Shown here in pieces: positions 31,520 to 59,352 of a stretch of DNA of 64,000 bases (the stretch's first letter is position 1; each line of letters opens with the position of its first letter). Source of the stretch: Heliopora coerulea (taxonomy: Eukaryota; Cnidaria; Anthozoa; Scleralcyonacea; Helioporidae). A program made the translations under genes and the position numbers. Under the pieces are notes generated by a model. The model searched no databases and was not told the origin of the DNA. It saw only the letters and a list, made by a program, of their open reading frames with translations. The stretch spans positions 1-64,000 of the forward strand of contig JASJOG010000207.1 of the NCBI GenBank assembly GCA_030142905.1. Reading direction: 5' to 3'.

Positions 31520-33346
31520 ACAGTCGAACCCCGCTATTTCGAACTCCGTTATTTCGAAGTCCCCGTTATTTCGAAGTCCCCGTTATTTCGAAGTCAAGCC
31601 GAATCCCATTGGATTTACCGTTATTTTTTAAGTCATTTACTATCGGCTATTTCGAACTCGGTTATTTCGAACTCCCCGCTATTTCGAACTCTGTGACAAC
31701 TTTTATGAACAAACAACAGAACACACCACAGCACAGCTGGAAAATATCGAATTTTAATTAAACTTGTACTGATTTATTAGTTGATGACGTAATATTGCTT
31801 GACAACGTGCCGTGTCCCATCTTCTGTATCTTCATATCCTGTTGTGAAAGCTTGGAAGTTTGTCTTACTACGCCTACATCAATGGCGTAGCTAGGATTTT
31901 TTCGGGGGGGGCAAGCATTCAAATTTTCCGACAAACCAATGTTTGGCGTGATCGAATGTTTGTAAATGTGCGTGGTCGTATGTTCGTAGAAATAGCTACA
32001 TATAGGCATAATCATAAATCGCTGAAGAAGTTTATCATATATATTAGTATATTTACAGTATTGTTAATAATTGTGGCTAAAGGCCAAAGGGTATAAGTAA
32101 GTAATGATAATTGTGGCAAATTGTTAAATTGTAAACTAGACTTCATGCATCATTGACCGTCCAGTATTTCTGGTGCTAAATATCTATCTTTGATATCATC
32201 ATCATGTCTATATTTACTTACCAGTTTCCAGAATATTTTCTCCTAAGGTCAATATGAAGACATACAGCGACAAATTTTAAAATACTTCTGTGCGAATATC
32301 TGATAAAGGTGATAATTACAGGGATGCTTATAGTCTCATATTTCATCAAGAAACTGCCGACGGGCGACGGGGATTATGCGCAAATAGCTGGCGAATGTCA
32401 TATGTCAAAATAGCGAAAATTCGCAAATGGCAAATGATGTAAATAGTGCGAGTAGTGCGGATATTGAGTCATCAGTCATTATTAGAATTTTACTGAGTGT
32501 TTGACTTGAATTGCAATTAAATTACAATTTCTAGACAGTTAGTTTCTTTTGAACCATCAGTTTCCCCGCCACCCAAATTTTCCGACTGAGGACAGAAATT
32601 TTTCGACAAACAGCTCTGCGAGGCGGCTTGGGGGGGGGGGGGGGCAACCGCCCTCCCCCAAGCCCCCCCTCTGGCTAAGCCATTGGCCTACATACAGTTG
32701 TGGATCAGCCCTCATTCAAATAAACAATACAAATACGAACTCCGTTGTCCTCTAATCAGACTAATTTGGTATAAATGTTCTGTATTTTGTTTCCTGATCT
32801 CACTGCTTCATGATTCATCGGAAATCATTTCGCAGCCGCAGGTCTCAAATCAGTGCTGAAAGCTGTTTCCTCAGGAATTCCATGAATGTTTTCAGTTTTC
32901 TTTGCGTTACAGTTTGTTTGCTGTTGAGAGAGCCGACATCCGTCGTCACACAAGTCAGCTTTCTTTTATGGTCGATAAAAGCGTTAGAAAAGCCCCAAAA
33001 CATCAGAACATTCAAAGCCTTTTCTGCGCAATAGAATACACTGAGTAATGTGTGATATACTGTACAATCATTGTTTCAATCAGGGTCTCTTTCTATACAG
33101 TATGTGATTTAAATTTTGGTAAAGAAATACTGAATCGACCCATCTTGTTAATCATTAGTAGCAGCTTGTAATTAAATACTAGCTCGGTTAATTCGAAACC
33201 CCGAGAGGTTTTCGAGAAGCTTGTTTTCTATATCTTAGATAGTGTATAACCTCAAGAACGCCGCTGTTTTATCGAAGCTATCTACACTGGACCTCTGCGC
33301 CTTTTTTTCATGTCCCATGGAACTTCGAAATAGCGGGGTTCGACTG
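31520..33346. mobile_element. 1.83-kb pogo/Tigger-like non-autonomous element
   Basis: Perfect 23-bp terminal inverted repeats, CAGTCGAACCCCGCTATT plus TCGAA, at 31520-31542 and, inverted, at 33324-33346. TA flanks both sides (31518-31519 and 33347-33348). Just inside the left end are several GTTATTTCGAAGTCCCC subterminal units, as seen in pogo-like elements. No transposase frame survives; the interior carries another element. Confidence 0.85.
31875..32690. mobile_element. Nested G-tract MITE-like element
   Basis: Left end CAATGGCGTAGCTAGGATTT followed by GGGGGGGG; right end CCCCCCTCTGGCTAAGCCATTGG is its approximate inverse. TTTTCCGACAAACC occurs just inside the left end and TTTTTCGACAAACAG about 80 bp inside the right end. 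Similar ends are seen at 43.93 and 44.17 kb. It lies within the pogo-like element. Confidence 0.55.
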
Positions 33347-33479
33347 TATCTAAAATCCACACGCACGGGATAGGCACTTTAAAAATTATCCTGTTTAACT
33401 AGTAGCTCGAGACTATTAGCACAGACTCTATAGAGATCATATAAAACTGAACGTGGGGTTGGGGAACGAAATTTGGAAT

Positions 33480-33630
33480 TGAATTGAACGCGAATCAAAT
33501 TTTGAGTAAGCTGGGGAATGGGGTGGGGAAATTGATTTTCTTCAGACCCTTTTCCGTTTGTTCGAGAACCTCGAAGATGAACAACTGATGTTTACGGAAT
33601 TGTTTCGTGTTTGTTTTCTTTAACTGAATG
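33480..33630 (+). repeat. Copy of the repeat at 20110-20250
   Basis: Shares CCGT(T/C)TGTTCGAGAACCTCG and TGTTTCGTGTTTGTTT with intron 12 of the GPCPD1-like gene. Superfamily unknown. Confidence 0.6.
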
Positions 33631-34017
33631 GTATATCATGCCGTGACGTAGCGGTTTTCGAAAAGTTCTGTTTTCATCCGTCCACACGAGTGTAAGAAAA
33701 GGGCGTCTTCAAAAATTTCCACCCTGGGAAACGTTTGCGAAACGTTCCGTTCTCGGTGATCGTATTCGCCGGATACGTGTAGACGGAAGGCAATCCGCAA
33801 AGAAAAATTTCCGTTTTCAAACAAAAACGGATACGTGTGTATGTTTCCTTGAATATTGAAATGTAACAATACATCGATGTGTCATGACATCGGATGCCGA
33901 ACAGAAGTCAAGCTTGAGAGAAGTAAGCCACTGTAGAGTGCTGAGTGTCCGATTGAGAATCATTTTGTCGATTTTCAGTGTTGCCAGTTGTGAGATTTTC
34001 TCGCCCAATTCGGCTAC

Positions 34018-34399
34018 TTTTAAAGCAGTGGTTCGCAACCTTTTTTGGATGAACGCCGACCTGCCTCACACTAAAACCTCTTGCCTCCATGTACTGAGCA
34101 CATTCAATCCCAGTTTTATGCCCTCGTCAGCACCCAACCCCAGAGCAATACCGTAATATATAGTAATAAATATAATATATAGTTATTCAGTCTGGTATTG
34201 CGGAGTTAGTCAGTTAGTGCTAGATTTCAATACTAAATGACTACTAGAAACCCAAAAATGCTGTGGTGGTGAATGAGTCATGAAGCCCACCATTTCCATC
34301 TTAACGCCTCCCTGTCTGATTGGTTCCATCGACCCCCGGACGCCCTCTGAACGCCCATGAGGGGGGGTACCGTCCCAGTTGAGAAACGCTATTTTAAAG
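34018..34399. mobile_element. 366-bp hAT MITE with 8-bp target duplication
   Basis: Element 34026-34391. The left end CAGTGGTTCGCAACC and right end GTTGAGAAACGCTA are hAT-type inverted repeats. TTTTAAAG is duplicated exactly at 34018-34025 and 34392-34399, the 8-bp length expected for hAT insertion. No coding sequence. Confidence 0.88.
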
Positions 34400-35350
34400 T
34401 GTGGTTGCTGGAAATTTTGAGCAGTTGTGGGTTGGAAGTTTCTGGGCTGGAAATAATCTTTATCTTTAATTTCAGGTTTTAGAAATGCTATTATTATATA
34501 TTCATAACAATTCTTTTCTTTCTGCTTGTTGGAAGTTCACGGACATGTGAACTTGATTGTGAATCATGACGCCGTGATTCAAAAGACAATTATTGGACAA
34601 TAATCACTTTGCTACCTCAATGCCACAGAAATTGACAAACCAATATCGATTTTTTAAATTTATCTGATCTTTATTAACTATCTTCAGATAAGCTAGAGGA
34701 TACACCATCCCTTGTGTTCTTTGCTCTTAAAGGACGAATAAAAAACCCGAGAAATTTTGTTTTCCTGAACCATTAGGGTCAGCAGATAGTGTAACAATAA
34801 CCTAGAGAATGGAAATTCGAAGTTCAGATTTTTTAAAATAATTGTGATAAAATGATTAAGATGTTGATTCTGTGGTGCAAAAACGGTTAATTAGAATACA
34901 AAAAAGTGCCGCATGGATTTCTCGAATAAATTTGTAAAAAGACGGGAAAATATGTCACGGAATGTTTATATCTCGATAATCATTACAATTCCGGATTAGA
35001 AATTTGAGGACTTTTCCTAAAATATGTTGACTTTACCGCTGGAAAACGTCGTGAAAAGCATTCAGCCAAAAAAAAGTTATTATCGCTGACCTAGTACTAT
35101 TACCTACTATCGCTGAGTTTCGACAGATCATTTTATTAAAGGTTTTGTTGCCGTTACAATACTTTGTCTTACCACTCAAATCTTACAAAACTGCAATACG
35201 TTCTTAATTTTAAAAAAGTTATTGACAATTCTTAATAGAAGCTTATAAGTGACTTGGAGATGTCCTGAGGCTGAACACAGTGCCAAGTGGATTCGAGATT
35301 CGTTTTAGGTCAATTTCATGGCATTTTGAAATTTTTGCTGCATGAAAACA
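34400..35350. other. Spacer without recognised features
   Basis: AT-rich sequence between the hAT MITE and the next transposon remnant; I see no gene. Confidence 0.4.
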
Positions 35351-35354
35351 CTTT

Positions 35355-36110
35355 GTTAAGGGACGGGTCATTATTTATGGCCGGGGTTGGGGCCGAAGAC
35401 AAAATGGTTGGGTGAATAAAAATTCTAAGACGTAGAAGGGGTTGGGTAAAAGAAAAATTTACTTCTCATAAGGTTGGGTAAGAAAATTTTCATTACCATA
35501 TTTATTTAAGTGGCTCTATGTAAAACTAAAATAAAAGAAGTTCAGAGTTCATCATCTAAAATGTCAATAGGAATGTCATCATCACTTGACATATCACTCT
35601 TTGTGTTTAGACAGCCCACTTTAGACTTTTCTACATTGCTTCTTTTCTTCTTTGCCTTTGACCTTTGTTCTTTGGCTCTTTTTGTTTTTCTCTTTTTCTC
35701 ATTTTCACTGACAGAGGCCACATCAAATCTTTTCTTTAACTGATTGCTTACATGTTCGATGTCATGAGCAATACGCTCGGATGGCAAGATTTCTTTGCAA
35801 CAACAAGATGAGATCTCAACATTTTCTGAAACATTTTATATCAAAATAGAATATGTTGTTGCTTGCGTAGAACATCTTACAAATCTACAATCAACGGATC
35901 AAATTCGAGCAAAAGCAAGAGTGGAAGAGCAAAATCAAAGAAAAGAAAAAATAATATGACGAGTATAACTGGCTTAACCTGGTACTACAAGGAGAACTTA
36001 ACAAATTGAACGTTCAAGAATTGGATAAGTACATTAATGAAAACAAGTTGAACAAGAGAGGGAAGAGCTGGAGAAAACTAGTACCTAGTCCCGTTTCAGG
36101 AAATCATTAA
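35355..36110. mobile_element. Transposon remnant with two coding-like fragments
   Basis: Starts with ACGGGTCATTATTTATGGCC and GGTTGGGT repeats, a pattern I associate with coral DNA transposon ends. A + strand frame at about 35990-36110 ends YNWLNLVLQGELNKLNVQEL then DKYINENKLNKRGKSW, preceded by a charged AKARVEEQNQRKEK helix. It resembles the C-terminus of a repeated cnidarian transposon protein. The - strand frame 35542-35787 is Lys/Arg/Ser-rich and unidentified. Confidence 0.4.
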
Positions 36111-36251
36111 ATATTTTAAATATCCAGCATTTTGGCTATTGGTTTTGATTCGCAAGAGTTCATAGTATAAAACAACGTATAAAAATGTAGAGGAAAGTAA
36201 AAGATTATAATCCCGAAAAAGTTTTCCGCACTTTTCTTAGTGTCAAAGTTG

Positions 36252-36255
36252 AAAA
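36252..36255 (-). terminator. Pol III terminator (TTTT) of the tRNA-Arg gene
   Basis: The - strand reads TTTT directly after the discriminator base of the tRNA, the usual Pol III stop. Confidence 0.8.
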
Positions 36256-36328
36256 CGATCCTGCCAGGACTCGAACCTGGAATCTCCTGATCCGTAGTCA
36301 GGCGCCTTATCCATTGGGCCACAGGACC
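36256..36328 (-). tRNA. tRNA-Arg (ACG)
   Basis: On the - strand a 73-nt cloverleaf closes fully. The acceptor stem GGTCCTG/CAGGATC has one G-T wobble and the discriminator is G. The anticodon stem CCTGA/TCAGG carries loop CTACGGA (anticodon ACG), and the T stem CCAGG/CCTGG carries loop TTCGAGT. ACG is read as ICG after deamination. No CCA is encoded and there is no intron. A TTTT follows at once. Unlike the SINE tRNA-like sequences in the window, all stems pair. Confidence 0.93.
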
Positions 36329-36697
36329 ATTACAATAAAGAGGTGCAAATTAACAATTTAAATACATTATTAACTAGCGTTTCTAAATGCATTTTATCTG
36401 GGATTGACTGCGTCCTATGATGTAGGTTTGAATCTTCACACAATTCCCAAAACACCATGCAGATTATGAAATAGTGCGCTACAACAACCATAGCATATTT
36501 TATAGCGACTCTTCCCTAGTTTTCCTTGTCAAGTTTACCCTGCCAGATGGCAAGTAACAGTTCCGGCAATGCACTACCGAATTAACGGGTCCTTCCGAAC
36601 ATTAATCCGAACATGAAGCTTTATCGCGTGGTCAGACTAGGCTAAGTTGAGAAAAAATCTAAGCCACGAAAATACCAGATTATATGCAGTCAACGGC

Positions 36698-53477
<16,780 letters not shown>

Positions 53478-54280
53478 AATTTAGCGGAGATCAGGCATTT
53501 GATTGGCAACAATTTAGTGCCTCTGGTTTCCAATCAAGATCATAAATTTAAAGAACATTCTTGGTATTTTCAGCTTCATTTTTGTCAGAAAATAATTGAT
53601 GCTTGACCTTAGAGACTGGCCATTAGCCGAGAACTACTGTAGAAGTAAATGCTTTTGGTTTCATAAATCTCGAAATTTTATAGGGAGGTACTGTAGATTA
53701 TTAATGGTCGTGGAGTTGGGAGGTCTGAGTATAGGAACCCAAGAATTTAATTGATTTATGATCTGGTATGAAAAATATCGATCCTCTCAGAGCGGGAAAG
53801 CTTAAATAATTTAATGCCGTTGAATAGAAAGGTAAAGTTTTTTGAAAATATGAGGTAAGAATGACCAGAAGAAGAAAATAGTTGCCATGGTAAAGCAGTC
53901 AATGTAATTTTGAAAGCTGTAGTTTGGAAGAAAGCAGGAAAACTAGTTTAACTCCTTGGTGGCAACAAGAAAAATGGCTATTTTCAAGGTGCCGTACTAA
54001 ACAATTTTTTGGCAAAGATTACTGAAGTCTTATACGATCGATTTTATGACAGCCTGCCGGCAAAGAGTTAATAGATTTTACGCAAGTCCAGTCATTCCAA
54101 CCCCCAAATTCCATTTTCTTCGTGCATGGAGATTGAAGACCAATGGCAGACATGGCTTCTCCAGATTTTATAGGCCCTGACCGACCGTAGAAGAAAGTTA
54201 GGCAATATAAGCATTCACTTTCCATGGGTATAGTTGCTTTAAAGATATTTCTGCAGGCTCAAGCCACAAACCCCAAAAGG
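53478..54280. other. Presumed DHPS 3' UTR and downstream spacer
   Basis: No AATAAA stands out close to the stop codon. No gene seen. Confidence 0.4.
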
Positions 54281-55030
54281 TCGTCACCACTGACCTCTAT
54301 ACAGAGGCAGTGAACTCAATTTACATATCTGGAATGCTAACTCCCAGTCATTTACTCGGGCAAAAAGTGAAGCCAAGATGGCCGCCCATGGAGGGAAATT
54401 TTGGACGTCAGTTTCAGTCCTCTTCGCGGTCTTGTACGTCAGTTCCAGTCCTTTGCACAACTTTAATCTTTAGTTTTTGTTTGGTTCGGCTTCGAAAACA
54501 TTCCTAACCATGGAAAAAGTGTTCAGACGAAATACTACTTCACTAATTTCACATAATCGAGTATTTAAAAGGATTCATTATTGCCGTGTGGCCTAAGAAG
54601 TGTGCTAAATTGTCTGAAGACGGTAAACTAACGATAAAAAAAGGGCATGCACTTAGTAGTTTCTTCAAGTAACATTTTGAGACCATTTTATCAGGTTTAT
54701 CGTATGTTTGGTAATTTAGTTTCGTGAAATTATACATGTATAACCTTTAACTCGGTTTGTCTTTGTCGAAATATATTTAAAATTCTTAAATTTATTTCTA
54801 TATTTTGAAGACATGTTTTGTGTGTATTTCCAAAGAAAACTTGTCAGAAAATGTAAAAAGTCGCGTGGGAGACTAAAACTGACATACAAGCCCGCGTAGG
54901 GAACTGAAACTGTTGTCCAAAATTGGCCTCCATGAACAGGCCATCTTGGCTTCACTTTTCATTGGCCAGTTAGCATTCCAGATATGTAAATTGAGTTCAC
55001 TGTACAGAGGTCAGTGGTCGGCACTACAAC
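54280..55030. mobile_element. 750-bp foldback element
   Basis: CACTGACCTCTATACAGAGG ... GTGAACTCAATTTACATATC at the left pairs with GATATGTAAATTGAGTTCAC ... CAGAGGTCAGTGG at the right. AAGCCAAGATGGCCGCCCAT also pairs with GGCCATCTTGGCTTC. Arms are about 170-200 bp with a unique interior. Superfamily unknown. Confidence 0.75.
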
Positions 55031-55436
55031 GTAACCACCTAGACCAGGTAACCGTGTCGAGACTGGGACAGCAAAAATTAAGAACTTTGTTTATCGGATA
55101 ATTATCATCCAAATCACACTGTGTCCCAACCGTAGTAGAGAAGTTTCAGCGAGAGAACGAGAGAGACAAATTCATTTACCGAGTTTTATTTGAAAAGTCT
55201 TTGATCCTCTGTTGATAAAATGGTCCTTTTCGTTCAATAAGTACTTGACCTCTTCAAACATGACATAAACGTGCGTGAATTGGCAACAGATCTTATGCAG
55301 TCTGCAACATCCATTGAAATTTAAATACTGAGCTTCAACATTCCTTGAGGTTAATCAGAATGTATTTAACTAGTTCAACATCCACTAAGGTCAGGTCGAG
55401 TGTATTTTGTGGTCTATTATTGTATACGTGTATTTT

Positions 55437-55505
55437 AGTACCATCTGAGTCTCGTAGCCCATTGGTTAGAACGTCTCAGCGATCATCAGAAGGTTGTGGG
55501 TACTG
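55437..55505 (+). repeat. tRNA-derived SINE, family A, truncated
   Basis: CCATCTGAGTCTCGTAGCCC, then TTGGTTAGAACGTCTCAGC and AGAAGGTTGTGGGT, broken at the B box. Confidence 0.7.
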
Positions 55506-55805
55506 GTAAAGTAAAGGTAAAGTACCTTTATTTACACTAGATAACCCTATCAGCTACCCAAGCTGTTCTCCCTAGAGGTCCACTAAGGGCCACCCCTCAT
55601 GTGTCCAGTGTTACCGGTGCAGAGGAAACCGGAGTACCAGGAGAAAACCTGCGGTGCTTGGTAGAGCCAAACTGGACAACACTCTTGTCACATGTGGCAA
55701 AGGTAACTTTGATCAGACAACCGCATAACCTAGTCAGGAAAGTTGGAGGCGTAACTAACAATTGTTACTTTAAGTGTATTTGGGAGAAGGGAAAGCCATA
55801 ATAAA
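55506..55805. repeat. Unidentified repeat with TTTATTTAC end
   Basis: Starts AAAGTACCTTTATTTACACT (compare AGTCTTTATTTACCGAGG at 17.63 kb) and has a 67-codon frame with GVPGENLRCLVEPNW. I take it as a retroposon piece, not a gene. Confidence 0.4.
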
Positions 55806-56054
55806 ACTGAGTGAAAACATTACCCACGAGCTATCATTTCGTCTTCTTAGTGAACATTCTCAGGTTGCTGTGCTTTTAATTCAATAGTCTAATAGTTTTA
55901 ATCCACAGTCCTGCAGCACATCTTGGCCTCCTTATATGAAAATGTATTTATTAAATGTTACCCGTGTGATTATTACGTCTGTACGTGTCTTATCCGTCAC
56001 ATTTTCACGGAAGAATTAACACAAATAAAATGCATCTAACATAAATTTCATCTG

Positions 56055-56262
56055 TATCATTATCAATATATAGTGGCTTCCGCTTAGGTCGCACAGATAT
56101 GTCGAACTTGCACCTTGGCTCTCCATCTGAATCTTGGTAGCTAAATGGTTAAAGCGTCTCACCGGTCATCAGAGGGTTGCGGGTTCGATCCCCGTCTGGG
56201 CCTCAGAGATCGTTTTCCTGAAGATAGGGTTTGTCGATCGTTCATCTATCATCTCAAGAATT
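56055..56262 (+). repeat. tRNA-derived SINE, family A, full-length copy
   Basis: Same unit as 5045-5235 in opposite orientation: ATATAGTGGCTTCCGC head, TGGTAGCTAAATGGTTAAAG A-box region, GGTTCGATCCCCGTCTGGG B box, and CGTTCATCTATCATC tail. Confidence 0.8.
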
Positions 56263-56319
56263 TCCAAGTTGATTTTTAGACAAAGCCAAAATTTGAATTT
56301 TCAGATGGTGTAATAATTC

Positions 56320-56456
56320 CTGTAGTCCAGTCAATCTGTGGTTAGAGTTCAAACAAATTGCAATTTAATTCACTGCGGAAATTTCGGGAAAGGTGTTTTC
56401 AGTAACATACTAAAAATCCAAAAAAATCCCTGCATGGGAACATGGGGAAATTGACG
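56320..56456 (+). repeat. Left long inverted repeat of the CXC transposon-like unit
   Basis: Reverse complement of 58131-58278 with scattered differences and one gap of about five bases. Confidence 0.8.
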
Positions 56457-56771
56457 ATCAAATATTTAGAGTTTTTAGCACAGAAAACCCAAGACTTCTG
56501 AGAATTTACTAAGTCGTTTTTGCGATGAAAGCATGAGTTTTAATGACCTTGGTTGAACTTATATAGACCAAAAAGTTTTAAATGTGGTAAGCCACAATGT
56601 AATTTCAAAAATACAATCATAGAAACACTGGAAAGAGCATTGGTAAACTAGATACAAAAGCAAAGGCACCATCTTAGATGGCAAATGTGGTTAAAGTGTA
56701 CATAACACATTGTTTCAACCATTTTCCACTAGTTTCAGTCTATCCAATAAAATGAAACATGATAAATTCAT

Positions 56772-57918
56772 TCATTGGTCATCACTTGTCAAGTCTAGAG
56801 GTGCTGAGTTCAGACAACATTGGTCCTTACAAACGCCACTAGCTGGTGAGCAATCCAGGCCATGTTTCTTGCATGTGCATCTCATTGTTCTGCAATCCGA
56901 TTTACAGTTGCATCTGATCATCGTGAGTAGGGATTCGTGTGCGGCAGGTAGATGAGTTGTCACGGGCAGAAGCTTCCCATCCCTCAGTTTCCAGCCCCAT
57001 TCATCAGGTTGCAACTCATGGTTTCCTTTCCACTCCTGAACCTGGTAGTATACTCGCTGGCTGTGATACTGTGCAGCAGAAGATGTTGGCGGTAAGTTTT
57101 CTGGCTGTAAAAATGATGACGTCGATGCTACTTTTTGACAAAAGCGTGCATACCTTAAAGCATCCAGTGTGTCATCAGGCTTCCCACCATATAGTGTTAC
57201 CAGCACTTTTTCTCCTGCGTGGATGATGTTCGATAGTGTGGCTTGAGGATCCAAACACCAACTGCATCGTTCCTGACCATGACGGGCGAGGTGATTCAAT
57301 CAGTGGCTGTGTTAACTTAAAAAGAAGGTCGAGATTGGATAATGAGTCCTGTGCTTTAAGATCGGACAGTTCTCTGTAAACCAGTGATGATTCTACCTCA
57401 TCGGTTGACCCATTATAATAGCGAATGACTAGTTTACCAGCCGCGGCAATATCACCAGAAGTGACGGATCGCTTCGGTATTTGCCTGCTCACTTTAGTAT
57501 TGGGTGTTATCGTCGCTACCATTCCCATCCCATGAAATGTTCCATGACCATCTGTTCTTGTGTTGTGGTCAACGTTGTCAGCGATGTACTGGATAAAGCA
57601 ATCTTCTTTGTATTCTGGAATATCCACTCCTTGAGTAACCGCAGCACTTCTTTCAACCTTTTGGATTACCGAGTATGACGAACAAAAGCCCATTGAGTGG
57701 AGCGTATCAATTAAAAACCTCGAAGAAAAATGGTGATGCATTTGCACGCCCAGGCCAAGCTGAAGGGGAGCCAAAAGACTTCTTGGTCTTGTCGCTTGCA
57801 TTATTGCTTGCGCAAAAGATGCAACTTTGAGATCAACATCTTTTCCAACAAAAAGATATCTTAAAAACCGTTCTAACACATGTGGCGACCATATTGGTCG
57901 AGAGGAGACTGGGGACAA
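56772..57918 (-). pseudogene. CXC (tesmin/TSO1-like) domain protein, internally deleted and frameshifted
   Basis: The N-terminal piece (57918 down to about 57295) reads LLAPLQLGLGVQMHHHFSSR, LHSMGFCSSYS, YIADNVDHNTRTDGHGTFHG and FKLTQPLIESPRPSWSG. The C-terminal piece (57299-56772) reads AGEKVLVTLYGGKPDDTLDA, QWRG-like EWKGNHELQPDEWGWK and a cysteine-rich CXC motif (CNCKSDC..MRCTCKKHGLDC and CKDQCC). I know the family as large multicopy proteins of cnidarians and other invertebrates. In those, several hundred residues separate the two parts, so a central deletion joined them out of frame. Function is unknown; CXC domains of other proteins bind DNA. Confidence 0.7.
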
Positions 57919-58130
57919 AAGTGAATGACAGATATTTACTATACTCTAAAATACGAATCAAATATTGTTTATTTATTAGATTTTCATACTACCTCAGTGC
58001 TCCATGGTTAAAAAAACTAAGAAAAAGCCAGGAAATTTGTTTGATAATGTCTTTATTACAATATTCACTTTCTTTCCTCGATATGGGCTTCCTGTGGCAA
58101 GAGCAGTCAAAATTCTCCAAATGTGAGCTC

Positions 58131-58278
58131 GTTTTTCCCCATGTTCCCATGCATAGATTTTTTGGGATTTTTAGGATGTTATTTAGAAGGCATTTCCTGA
58201 CATTTTTGATCTGAAGAAAATTCTATTGCAATTTGTTCGAACTGAACCTTTAAAATCTTATAGATTGACTGGACTACT
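58131..58278 (-). repeat. Right long inverted repeat of the CXC transposon-like unit
   Basis: Inverse of 56320-56456; ends in ACTGGACTACTGGG. Confidence 0.8.
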
Positions 58279-59066
58279 GGGAAATTCCAAGGGAATTAAA
58301 GTGAAGAGTGAAAAACTGGCCCATTCCCAGGGAATTCTACTCCCCATGGGATTTATAACACCAAGTCAAAATCAGCCAAAGTTCCATTTTTCATTTGGTG
58401 TAATAAATCACAGGAATTCCAATCCCCAAGGGAATTAAAGTCAACAGTGAAAAATTGGTTAACTCCCAGGGGAATTCCAATTCCAGTGGGATTTGTTACA
58501 CCAAGCCAAAATTGACCAAAACACCATTTTTCAGTTGGTGTAATAAATCCTAGGGAAATTCCAATTCCTAAGGGAATTAGAGTAGAAAGTGAATAATTGG
58601 TTAACTCCCAGGGGAATTCCAATTCCCATGGGATTTATTACACCAAGTCAAAATTGACCAAAACTCCACTTCTCAGTGTAATAAATCCCATGGGAATTCC
58701 AATTACCAAGGGAATTAAAATCAAAAGTGAATAATTGGTTAACTCCCAGGGGAATTCTAATTCCCATGGGATTTATTACACCAAGTCAAAATTGACCAAA
58801 ACTCCAGTTTTCAGTTGGTGTAATAAATCCCATGGGAATTCCAATTACCAAGGGAATTAAAATCAAAAGTGAATAATTGGTTAACTCCCAGGGGAATTCT
58901 AATTCCCATGGGATTTATTACACCAAGTCAAAATAGACCAAAACTCCAGTTTTCAGTTGGTGTAATAAATCTCCAGGGAATTCCAATTCCCAAGGGAATT
59001 AAAGTCAAAAGTGAATAATTGGTTAACTCCCTGGGGAATTCTACTTCCCATGGGATTTATTACACC
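58279..59066. repeat. 141-bp tandem array, about six copies
   Basis: Marker TTAACTCCC occurs at about 58459, 58601, 58740, 58881 and 59023, spaced 139-142 bp, and a diverged copy precedes at about 58318. Each unit holds GGTGTAATAAATCCC and its inverse GGGATTTATTACACC around a CCAATTCCCATGGGAATT-like palindrome, so each unit folds on itself. Confidence 0.9.
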
Positions 59067-59204
59067 AATTGCAACTTATTTAAGTAGATTATTCAATTTT
59101 GCATTGTCCTATATTTCCAGAATTCATATCAAATGTATTTTTAATAAATTTCTTTAAACACTATGGACAAACTTAAGTTATTTTTTGATTAACTCTGTTG
59201 ATAG

Positions 59205-59352
59205 AAACTTCTGGGGCTTTGATCTATTACACAGTAAATGGAACAAAGCCAGATCCTTTCCAAAAACATGCAGAAAAATTCACTTACCAGTACTACAAAC
59301 CATTCATTCTTGGAGCTGGTAAGAGGACAGTGAAGACTACGGCAACATCAAG
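59205..59352 (+). CDS. DZANK1: DZANK1-like exon (IYYTVNGTKP)
   Basis: Acceptor GATAG at 59203-59204, donor GTTAGT at 59353. Enters phase 1, leaves phase 2. Confidence 0.65.

Larger units (their letters stand above)
56307..59066. mobile_element. Long-TIR DNA transposon-like unit carrying a CXC-domain gene
   Basis: Outer ends are GGTGTAATAATTCC (56307) and GGATTTATTACACC (to 59066). Just inside, two arms of about 140 bp are inverted copies: 56320-56456 and 58131-58278, both with TAGTCCAGTCAATCT, AACAAATTGCAAT and TGCATGGGAACATGGGGAAA. Between the arms lies the broken CXC-domain gene on the - strand. The right end has a six-copy 141-bp array whose units carry the same GGTGTAATAAATCCC motif. I know no named superfamily with this layout. 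Confidence 0.65.

Noticed and set aside
35542..35787. Lys/Arg-rich 81-codon - strand frame
   Set aside because: No recognisable family and biased composition; kept only as part of a transposon remnant.
53478..56300. Search for the first exon of the DZANK1-like gene
   Set aside because: No segment in the right frame with a start codon and a donor could be supported.
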